A DNA stretch of 64,000 nucleotides from contig CAXART010000009.1 of assembly GCA_963971405.1 (NCBI GenBank), positions 868,001-932,000 on the forward strand, given 5' to 3'. A model generated the notes under the pieces. The model was not told the DNA's origin. It searched no databases and worked only from the letters and a program-made list of their open reading frames with translations. This document shows, piece after piece, positions 54,261 through 64,000 of this stretch. Every line of letters starts with the position of its first letter. Positions within the stretch are counted from its first letter, which is position 1. Source of the DNA: Psococerastis gibbosa (lineage: Eukaryota > Arthropoda > Insecta > Psocodea > Psocidae). Both the position numbers and the translations under genes were made by a program.

Positions 54261-55260
54261 ATGTACACGCAGGAGCAAGTGTCCAATGTTAGATACAGTA
54301 CAATGAGCCAAAATAAGCAAAATTAAGACACCTATATCTTTTAAAGACCTTTAAAAAAAATAAAATAAGTAAATAGCTATTTTTCTTATTCTTGTCGAAT
54401 GAATTTTTTGTAGCTACATTTACACCGATGAACACGCTGGAGCAATTGCCTAATGTTAGATACAGTACAATGAGCCAAAATAAGCAAAATAAAGACACCC
54501 ATATCTTTTTAAATCCTTTAAAAAAATAAAATAAGTAAATAGCTATTTTTCTTATTCTTGTCGAATGAATTTTTTTTAGCTACATTTACACCGATGAACA
54601 CGCAGGAGCAATTGCTCAATGTTAATTACAATACAATGAGCCAAAATAAGCCAAATTAAGACACCCGTGTCATATCAAGACCTTTAAAAAAAATAAAATA
54701 AGTATTTAGCTAATTTTCTTATTCTTGTCGAATGAATTTTTTTTAGCAACATTTAAACCGATGTACACGCAGGAGCAATTGTTTAATATCAAGTGCGATA
54801 CAATGAGCCAAAATAAGCAAAATTAAGACACCTACATCTTTTAGAAACCTTTAAAAAAATAAAATAAGTAAATAGCTATTTTTCTTATTCTTGTCGAATG
54901 AATTTTTTTTAGCTACATTTACAACGATGAACACGCAGAAGCAATTGCTCAATGTTAATTACAATACAATGAGCCAAAATAAGCCAAATTTAGACACCCG
55001 TGTCATATCAAGACCTTTAAAAAAAATAAAATAAGTATATAGCTAATTTTCTTATTCTTGTCGAATGAATTTTTTTTAGCTACATTTACACCGATGAACA
55101 CGCAGGAGCAATAGCTCAATGTTAAGTACAATACAGTGAGCCAAAATAAGCAAAATTTAGACACCCAAATCATATCAAGACCTTTAAAAAAAATAATATA
55201 AGTAAATAGCTATTTTTTTTATTCTTGTCGAATGAATTTTTTTTAGCAACATTTAAACCG

Positions 55261-58200
55261 ATGAACACGCAGGAGCAATTGCTCAATGTCACGTACAATA
55301 CAATGAGCCTAAATAAGCAAAATTAAGACACCTATATCTTTTTAAGACCTTTAAAAAAAAAATAAAATAAGTAAATAGCTATTTTTCTTATTCTTGTCGA
55401 ATGAATTTTTTTTAGCTACATTTACACCGATGAACACGCAGGAACAATTGCTCAATGTTAAGTACAATACAATGAGCCAAAATAAGCAAAATTAAGACAC
55501 CTATATCTTTTTAAAACCTTTAAAAAAAATAAAATAAGTAATTAGCTATTTTTCTTATTCTTGTCGAATGAATTTTTTTTAGCTACATTTACACCGATGA
55601 ACACGCACGAGCAATTGCTCAATGTCAAGTACAATACAATGAGCCTAAATAAGCAAAATTAAGACACCTATATCTTTTTAAGACCTTTAAAAAAAATAAA
55701 ATAAGTAAATAGCTATTTTTCTTATTCTTGTCGAATGAATTTTTTTTAGCTACATTTACACCGATGAACACGCAGGAGCAATTGTTCAATGTTAAGTACA
55801 ATACAATGAGCCAAAATAAGCAAAATTAAGACACCCTTATCATATCAAGACCTTTAAAAAAAATAAAAAAAGTAAATAGCTATTTTTTTTATTCTTGTCG
55901 AATGAATTTTTTTTAGCAACATTTAAACCGACGTACACGCAGGAGCAATTGTTTAATATCAAGTACGATACAATGAGCCAAAATAAGCAAAACTAAGACA
56001 CCTACATCTTTTAGAAACCTTTAAAAAAATAAAATAAGTAAATAGCTATTTTTCTTATTCTTGTCGAATGAATTTTTTTTAGCTACATTTACAACGATGA
56101 ACACGCAGAAGCAATTGCTCAATGTTAAGTACAATACAATGAGCCAAAATAAGCCAAATTAAGACACTTATGTCATATCAAGACCTTTAAAAAAAATAAA
56201 ATAAGTATTTAGCTAATTTTCTTATTCTTGTCGAATGAATTTTTTTTAGCTACATTTACACCGATGAACACGCAGGAGCAATTGTTTAATATCAAGTACG
56301 ATACCATGAGCCAAAATAAGCAAAATTAAGACACCTATATCTTTTTAAAACCTTTAAAAAAATAAAATAAGTAAATAGCTATTTTTCTAATTCTTGTCGA
56401 ATGAATTTTTTTTAGCTACATTTACACCGATGAACACGCAGGAGCAGTTGCTCAATGTTAATTACAATACAATGAGCCAAAATAAGCCAAATTAAGACAC
56501 CCGTGTCATATCAAGACCTTTAAAAAAAATAAAATAAGTATTTAGCTAATTTTCTTATTCTTGTCGAATGAATTTTTTTTAGCTACATTTACACCGATGA
56601 ACACGCAGGAACAATTGCTCAATGTTAAGTACAATACAATGAGCCAAAATAAGCCAAATTAAGACACCCGTGTCATATCAAGACCTTTAAAAAAAATAAA
56701 ATAAGTATATAGCTATTTTTCGTATTCTTGTCGAATGAATTTTTTGTAGCTACATTTACACCGATGTACACGCAGGAGCAAGTGTTTAATGTTAAGTACA
56801 ATACAATGAGCCTAAATAAGCAAAATTAAGACACCTATATCTTTTAAAGACCTTTAAAAAAAATAATATAAGTAAATAGCTATTTTTCTTATTCTTGTCG
56901 AATGAATTTTTTTTAGCTACATTTACACCGATGAACACGCAGGAACAATTGCTCAATGTTACGTACAATACAATGAGCCAAATTAAGCAAAATTAAGACA
57001 CCTATATCTTTTTAAAACCTTCAAAAAAAATAAAATAAGTAAATAGCTATTTTTCTTATTCTTGTCGAATGAATTTTTTTTAGCTACATTTACACCGATG
57101 AACACGCAGGAGCAATTGCTCAATGTTAAGTACAATACAATGAGCCAAAATAAGCAAAATTAAGACACTCATATCATATCAAGACCTTTAAAAAAAAAAA
57201 TAAGTATATAGCTATTTTTCTTATTCTTGTCGAATGAATTTTTTGTAGCTACATTTACACCGATGAACACGCTGGAGCAATTGCCTAATGTTAGATACAG
57301 TACAGTGAGCCAAAATAAGCAAAATAAAGACACCTATATCTTTTTAAAACCTTTAAAAAAATAAAATAAGTAAATAGCTATTTTTCTTATTCTTGTCGAA
57401 TGAATTTTTTTTAGCTACATTTACACCGATGAACACGCAGGAGCAATTGCTCAATGTTAACTACAATACAATGAGCCAAAATAAGCCAAATTAAGACACC
57501 CGTGTCATATCAAGACCTTTAAAAAAAATAAAATAAGTATTTAGCTAATTTTCTTATTCTTGTCGAATGAATTTTTTTTAGCAACATTTAAACCGATGTA
57601 CACGCAGGAGCAATTGTTTAATATCAAGTGCGATACAATGAGCCAAAATAAGCAAAATTAAGACACCTATATCTTTTTAAAACCTTTAAAAAAAATAAAA
57701 CAAGTAATTAGCTATTTTTCTTATTCTTGTCGAATGAATTTTTTTTAGCTACATTTACACCGATGAACACGCACGAGCAATTGCTCAATGTCAAGTACAA
57801 TACAATGAGCCTAAGTAAGCAAAATTAAGACACCTATATCTTTTTAAGACCTTTAAAAAAAATAAAATAAGTATATAGCTAATTTTCTTATTCTTGTCGA
57901 ATGAATTTTTTTTAGCTACATTTACACCGATGAACACGCAGGAGCAATAGCTCATTGTTAAGTACAATACAGTGAGCCAAAATAGGCAAAATTAAGACAC
58001 CTATATCTTTTTAAAACCTTTAAAAAAAATAAAATAAGTAAATAGCTATTTTTCTTATTCTTGTCTAATGAATTTTTTTTAGCTACATTTACACCGATGA
58101 ACACGCAGGAACAATTGCTCAATGTTGAGTACAATACAATGAGCCAAAATAAGCCAAACTAAGACACCCGTGTCATATCAAGACCTTTAAAAAAAATAAA

Positions 58201-59263
58201 ATAAGTATATAGCTATTTTTCGTATTCTTGTCGAATGAATTTTTTGTAGCTACATTTACACCGATGTACACGCAGGAGCAAGTGTCCAATGTTAGATACA
58301 GTACAATGAGCCAAAATAAGCAAAATTAAGACACCTATATCTTTTAAAGACCTTTAAAAAAAATAAAATAAGTAAATAGCTATTTTTCTTATTCTTGTCG
58401 AATGAATTTTTTGTAGCTACATTTACACCGATGAACACGCTGGAGCAATTGCCTAATGTTAGATACAGTACAATGAGCCAAAATAAGCAAAATAAAGACA
58501 CCCATATCTTTTTAAATCCTTTAAAAAAATAAAATAAGTAAATAGCTATTTTTCTTATTCTTGTCGAATGAATTTTTTTTAGCTACATTTACACCGATGA
58601 ACACGCAGGAGCAATTGCTCAATGTTAATTACAATACAATGAGCCAAAATAAGCCAAATTAAGACACCCGTGTCATATCAAGACCTTTAAAAAAAATAAA
58701 ATAAGTATTTAGCTAATTTTCTTATTCTTGTCGAATGAATTTTTTTTAGCAACATTTAAACCGATGTACACGCAGGAGCAATTGTTTAATATCAAGTGCG
58801 ATACAATGAGCCAAAATAAGCAAAATTAAGACACCTACATCTTTTAGAAACCTTTAAAAAAATAAAATAAGTAAATAGCTATTTTTCTTATTCTTGTCGA
58901 ATGAATTTTTTTTAGCTACATTTACAACGATGAACACGCAGAAGCAATTGCTCAATGTTAATTACAATACAATGAGCCAAAATAAGCCAAATTTAGACAC
59001 CCGTGTCATATCAAGACCTTTAAAAAAAATAAAATAAGTATATAGCTAATTTTCTTATTCTTGTCGAATGAATTTTTTTTAGCTACATTTACACCGATGA
59101 ACACGCAGGAGCAATAGCTCAATGTTAAGTACAATACAGTGAGCCAAAATAAGCAAAATTTAGACACCCAAATCATATCAAGACCTTTAAAAAAAATAAT
59201 ATAAGTAAATAGCTATTTTTTTTATTCTTGTCGAATGAATTTTTTTTAGCAACATTTAAACCG
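55261..59263 (+). repeat. Satellite block 16: 24-monomer HOR, 4003 bp
   Basis: Order: a-n, o/b, c/y, u', v, w', x, n, o, y, z. The first a monomer has a 10-A run (about 55351) shared only with the a monomer of block 17. The o/b chimera (57596-57762) and the CCTAAGTAAGC variant of c are also shared with block 17. The following c/y chimera is not, so this block is probably a deleted form of block 17 or of its parent. Confidence 0.9.
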
Positions 59264-62200
59264 ATGAACACGCAGGAGCAATTGCTCAATGTCACGTACA
59301 ATACAATGAGCCTAAATAAGCAAAATTAAGACACCTATATCTTTTTAAGACCTTTAAAAAAAAAATAAAATAAGTAAATAGCTATTTTTCTTATTCTTGT
59401 CGAATGAATTTTTTTTAGCTACATTTACACCGATGAACACGCAGGAACAATTGCTCAATGTTAAGTACAATACAATGAGCCAAAATAAGCAAAATTAAGA
59501 CACCTATATCTTTTTAAAACCTTTAAAAAAAATAAAATAAGTAATTAGCTATTTTTCTTATTCTTGTCGAATGAATTTTTTTTAGCTACATTTACACCGA
59601 TGAACACGCACGAGCAATTGCTCAATGTCAAGTACAATACAATGAGCCTAAATAAGCAAAATTAAGACACCTATATCTTTTTAAGACCTTTAAAAAAAAT
59701 AAAATAAGTAAATAGCTATTTTTCTTATTCTTGTCGAATGAATTTTTTTTAGCTACATTTACACCGATGAACACGCAGGAGCAATTGTTCAATGTTAAGT
59801 ACAATACAATGAGCCAAAATAAGCAAAATTAAGACACCCTTATCATATCAAGACCTTTAAAAAAAATAAAAAAAGTAAATAGCTATTTTTTTTATTCTTG
59901 TCGAATGAATTTTTTTTAGCAACATTTAAACCGACGTACACGCAGGAGCAATTGTTTAATATCAAGTACGATACAATGAGCCAAAATAAGCAAAACTAAG
60001 ACACCTACATCTTTTAGAAACCTTTAAAAAAATAAAATAAGTAAATAGCTATTTTTCTTATTCTTGTCGAATGAATTTTTTTTAGCTACATTTACAACGA
60101 TGAACACGCAGAAGCAATTGCTCAATGTTAAGTACAATACAATGAGCCAAAATAAGCCAAATTAAGACACTTATGTCATATCAAGACCTTTAAAAAAAAT
60201 AAAATAAGTATTTAGCTAATTTTCTTATTCTTGTCGAATGAATTTTTTTTAGCTACATTTACACCGATGAACACGCAGGAGCAATTGTTTAATATCAAGT
60301 ACGATACCATGAGCCAAAATAAGCAAAATTAAGACACCTATATCTTTTTAAAACCTTTAAAAAAATAAAATAAGTAAATAGCTATTTTTCTAATTCTTGT
60401 CGAATGAATTTTTTTTAGCTACATTTACACCGATGAACACGCAGGAGCAGTTGCTCAATGTTAATTACAATACAATGAGCCAAAATAAGCCAAATTAAGA
60501 CACCCGTGTCATATCAAGACCTTTAAAAAAAATAAAATAAGTATTTAGCTAATTTTCTTATTCTTGTCGAATGAATTTTTTTTAGCTACATTTACACCGA
60601 TGAACACGCAGGAACAATTGCTCAATGTTAAGTACAATACAATGAGCCAAAATAAGCCAAATTAAGACACCCGTGTCATATCAAGACCTTTAAAAAAAAT
60701 AAAATAAGTATATAGCTATTTTTCGTATTCTTGTCGAATGAATTTTTTGTAGCTACATTTACACCGATGTACACGCAGGAGCAAGTGTTTAATGTTAAGT
60801 ACAATACAATGAGCCTAAATAAGCAAAATTAAGACACCTATATCTTTTAAAGACCTTTAAAAAAAATAATATAAGTAAATAGCTATTTTTCTTATTCTTG
60901 TCGAATGAATTTTTTTTAGCTACATTTACACCGATGAACACGCAGGAACAATTGCTCAATGTTACGTACAATACAATGAGCCAAATTAAGCAAAATTAAG
61001 ACACCTATATCTTTTTAAAACCTTCAAAAAAAATAAAATAAGTAAATAGCTATTTTTCTTATTCTTGTCGAATGAATTTTTTTTAGCTACATTTACACCG
61101 ATGAACACGCAGGAGCAATTGCTCAATGTTAAGTACAATACAATGAGCCAAAATAAGCAAAATTAAGACACTCATATCATATCAAGACCTTTAAAAAAAA
61201 AAATAAGTATATAGCTATTTTTCTTATTCTTGTCGAATGAATTTTTTGTAGCTACATTTACACCGATGAACACGCTGGAGCAATTGCCTAATGTTAGATA
61301 CAGTACAGTGAGCCAAAATAAGCAAAATAAAGACACCTATATCTTTTTAAAACCTTTAAAAAAATAAAATAAGTAAATAGCTATTTTTCTTATTCTTGTC
61401 GAATGAATTTTTTTTAGCTACATTTACACCGATGAACACGCAGGAGCAATTGCTCAATGTTAACTACAATACAATGAGCCAAAATAAGCCAAATTAAGAC
61501 ACCCGTGTCATATCAAGACCTTTAAAAAAAATAAAATAAGTATTTAGCTAATTTTCTTATTCTTGTCGAATGAATTTTTTTTAGCAACATTTAAACCGAT
61601 GTACACGCAGGAGCAATTGTTTAATATCAAGTGCGATACAATGAGCCAAAATAAGCAAAATTAAGACACCTATATCTTTTTAAAACCTTTAAAAAAAATA
61701 AAACAAGTAATTAGCTATTTTTCTTATTCTTGTCGAATGAATTTTTTTTAGCTACATTTACACCGATGAACACGCACGAGCAATTGCTCAATGTCAAGTA
61801 CAATACAATGAGCCTAAGTAAGCAAAATTAAGACACCTATATCTTTTTAAGACCTTTAAAAAAAATAAAATAAGTAAATAGCTATTTATCTTATTCTTGT
61901 CGAATGAATTTGTTTTAGCTACATTTACACCGATGAACACGCAGGAACAATTGCTCAATGTTAAGTACAATACAATGAGCCAAAATAAGCAAAATTAAGA
62001 CACCTATATCTTTTTAAAACCTTTAAAAAAAATAAAATAAGTAATTAGCTATTTTTCTTATTCCTGTCGAATGAATTTTTTTTAGCTACATTTACACCGA
62101 TGAACACGCAGGAACAATTGCTCAATGTTAAGTGCAATACAATGAGGCAAAATAAGCAAAATTAAGACACCTATATCTTTTTAAAACCTTTAAAAAAATA

Positions 62201-63765
62201 AAATAAGTAAATAGCTATTTTTCCTATTCTTGTCGAATGAATTTTTTTTAGCTACATTTACACCGATGAACACGCAGGAGCAACTGCTCAATGTTAAGTA
62301 CAATACAATGAGCCAAAATAAGCCAAATTTAGACACCCGTGTCATATCAAGACCTTTAAAAAAATAAAATAAGTATATAGCTAATTTTCTTATTCTTGTC
62401 GAATGAATTTTTTTTAGCTACATTTACACCGATGAACACGCAGGAGCAATAGCTCATTGTTAAGTACAATACAGTGAGCCAAAATAGGCAAAATTAAGAC
62501 ACCTATATCTTTTTAAAACCTTTAAAAAAAATAAAATAAGTAAATAGCTATTTTTCTTATTCTTGTCTAATGAATTTTTTTTAGCTACATTTACACCGAT
62601 GAACACGCAGGAACAATTGCTCAATGTTGAGTACAATACAATGAGCCAAAATAAGCCAAACTAAGACACCCGTGTCATATCAAGACCTTTAAAAAAAAAA
62701 AAATAAGTATATAGCTATTTTTCGTATTCTTGTCGAATGAATTTTTTGTAGCTACATTTACACCGATGTACACGCAGGAGCAAGTGTCCAATGTTAGATA
62801 CAGTACAATGAGCCAAAATAAGCAAAATTAAGACACCTATATCTTTTAAAGACCTTTAAAAAAAATAAAATAAGTAAATAGCTATTTTTCTTATTCTTGT
62901 CGAATGAATTTTTTGTAGCTACATTTACACCGATGAACACGCTGGAGCAATTGCCAAATGTTAGATACAGTACAATGAGCCAAAATAAGCAAAATAAAGA
63001 CACCTATATCTTTTTAAATCCTTTAAAAAAATAAAATAAGTAAATAGCTATTTTTCTTATTCTTGTCGAATGAATTTTTTTTAGCTACATTTACACCGAT
63101 GAACACGCAGAAGCAATTGCTCAATGTTAATTACAATACAATGAGCCAAAATAAGCCAAATTAAGACACCCGTGTCATATCAAGACCTTTAAAAAAAATA
63201 AAATAAGTATTTAGCTAATTTTCTTATTCTTGTCGAATGAATTTTTTTTAGCAACATTTAAACCGATGTACACGCAGGAGCAATTGTTTAATATCAAGTG
63301 CGATACAATGAGCCAAAATAAGCAAAATTAAGACACCTACATCTTTTAGAAACCTTTAAAAAAATAAAATAAGTAAATAGCTATTTTTCTTATTCTTGTC
63401 GAATGAATTTTTTTTAGCTACATTTACAACGATGAACACGCAGAAGCAATTGCTCAATGTTAATTACAATACAATGAGCCAAAATAAGCCAAATTTAGAC
63501 ACCCGTGTCATATCAAGACCTTTAAAAAAAATAAAATAAGTATATAGCTAATTTTCTTATTCTTGTCGAATGAATTTTTTTTAGCTACATTTACACCGAT
63601 GAACACGCAGGAGCAATAGCTCAATGTTAAGTACAATACAGTGAGCCAAAATAAGCAAAATTTAGACACCCAAATCATATCAAGACCTTTAAAAAAAATA
63701 ATATAAGTAAATAGCTATTTTTTTTATTCTTGTCGAATGAATTTTTTTTAGCAACATTTAAACCG
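59264..63765 (+). repeat. Satellite block 17: 27-monomer HOR, 4502 bp
   Basis: Order: a-n, o/b, c', q, r, s/y, u', v, w', x, n, o, y, z. It matches block 16 apart from the c', q, r, s/y stretch. The v monomer near 62690 has an unusually long uninterrupted A-run, and x has GCCAAATG in place of GCCTAATG near 62953. Confidence 0.9.
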
Positions 63766-64000
63766 ATGAACACGCAGGAGCAATTGCTCAATGTCACGTA
63801 CAATACAATGAGCCTAAATAAGCAAAATTAAGACACCTATATCTTTTTAAGACCTTTAAAAAAAATAAAATAAGTAAATAGCTATTTTTCTTATTCTTGT
63901 CGAATGAATTTTTTTTAGCTACATTTACACCGATGAACACGCAGGAACAATTGCTCAATGTTAAGTACAATACAATGAGCCAAAATAAGCAAAATTAAGA
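63766..64000 (+). repeat. Satellite block 18: one a monomer and a partial b
   Basis: A complete type a monomer (63766-63932) is followed by 68 bases of type b cut by the window edge. It is the start of the next HOR, so the array continues. Confidence 0.92.

Larger units (their letters stand above)
45767..55260 (+). repeat. Satellite block 15: 57 monomers, 9494 bp
   Basis: Order: a-o, p/a, b, c/s, t, u, v, w, l m n o y u' v, then the 11-mer twice, then w' x n o y z. The first 16-17 monomers repeat block 14 at a shift of 4667 bp. From the c/s chimera (48600-48766) it follows block 13 at a shift of 12,329 bp. One additional 11-mer accounts for the longer shift of 14,161 bp afterwards. Confidence 0.88.
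1..64000 (+). repeat. AT-rich 167-bp satellite array, whole window
   Basis: Every base outside 1841-2084 belongs to a head-to-tail satellite whose monomer begins with the conserved ATG(A/T)ACACGC and ends with ACATTTACACCG or a close variant. Monomers run 165-168 bp; differences come mainly from the length of the A-run after CCTTT. Internal landmarks in order are a short palindrome around CAATTG, TACAATACAATGAGCC, a variable middle, CCTTTAAAAAAA, a dyad centred on TAGCTA, TTCTTGTCGAATGAA and a T-run before AGC. I count 382 complete monomers plus 68 bases of another, all in one orientation. The array continues past both edges. A centromeric or pericentromeric role is inferred from form, not shown. 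Confidence 0.98.

Noticed and set aside
1-64000. A regular repeat that could be mistaken for a CRISPR array.
   Set aside because: The units are about 167 bp with no unique spacers, and whole monomers are related. HOR structure and chimeric monomers are typical of eukaryotic satellites.

Overview
The window is non-coding eukaryotic satellite DNA from end to end. It is a single head-to-tail array of an AT-rich monomer of about 167 bp (165-168; the first monomer has 44 G/C in 167 bases). I count 382 complete monomers plus a partial one at the right edge. All lie in the same orientation, and one foreign insert interrupts them (1841-2084). I see no real protein gene, tRNA, rRNA or CRISPR array. 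Long homogeneous arrays of nucleosome-sized monomers in higher-order repeats (HORs) are typical of centromeric or pericentromeric heterochromatin. The species cannot be told from the sequence.

Monomers are counted from the conserved ATG(A/T)ACACGC. They fall into about 28 recognisable types, given letters here by diagnostic bases: a GTCACG; b GGAACAATTG with TAATTAGC; c CACGAGC; c' the same with TATTTATC; d CCCTTATC; e GTACGATACA with CTACATC; f AGAAGC with CTTATGTC; g GATACCATG; h GAGCAGTTG; i GGAACAATTG with CCCGTGTC; j CAAGTGTTTAATG; k GTTACGTAC; l CTCATATC; m CTGGAGC with CAGTACAGTG; n TTAATTAC with AGCAACATTTAAACC; o GTGCGATAC; p CAATATTAAG; q CCTGTCG; r GAGGCAAAA; s GCAACTGC; t CAAGTGGTC; u AATAGCTCATTG (u' when preceded by GATGAACACGCAGGAG); v GTTGAGTAC; w CAAGTGTCC (w' with GTTAGATAC); x CTGGAGC with TTTAAATCC; y AGAAGC with TTTAGACACCCG; z AATAGCTCAATG. 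Two older classes underlie these: one with TATCTTTTT-like middles and one with TCATATC middles.

Layout. 1-6096 is a divergent left section of two related copies, the first carrying the SINE-like insert. 6097-11265 holds part-HORs and a tandem 6-mer duplication. 11266-16433 is the clearest complete HOR: 31 monomers, 5168 bp, order a-p then a b c' q r s t u v w x n o y z. 16434-35436 holds shortened or rejoined versions of this HOR, ending with two tandem 16-mers (a-p, 2666 bp each). 35437-64000 is a younger-looking sub-array marked by w' and u' monomers, an 11-mer repeat (about 1830 bp), a roughly 12.3-kb segmental duplication, and 24-, 27- and 28-monomer HORs.

The insert is a 244-bp GC-richer element (131 G/C) with a (TAC)n tail and a 13-bp target-site duplication. 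The same site is empty in a paralogous copy at 5255-5267. It looks like a SINE or a SINE-like retroposed structured RNA, and it is the only mobile element seen.
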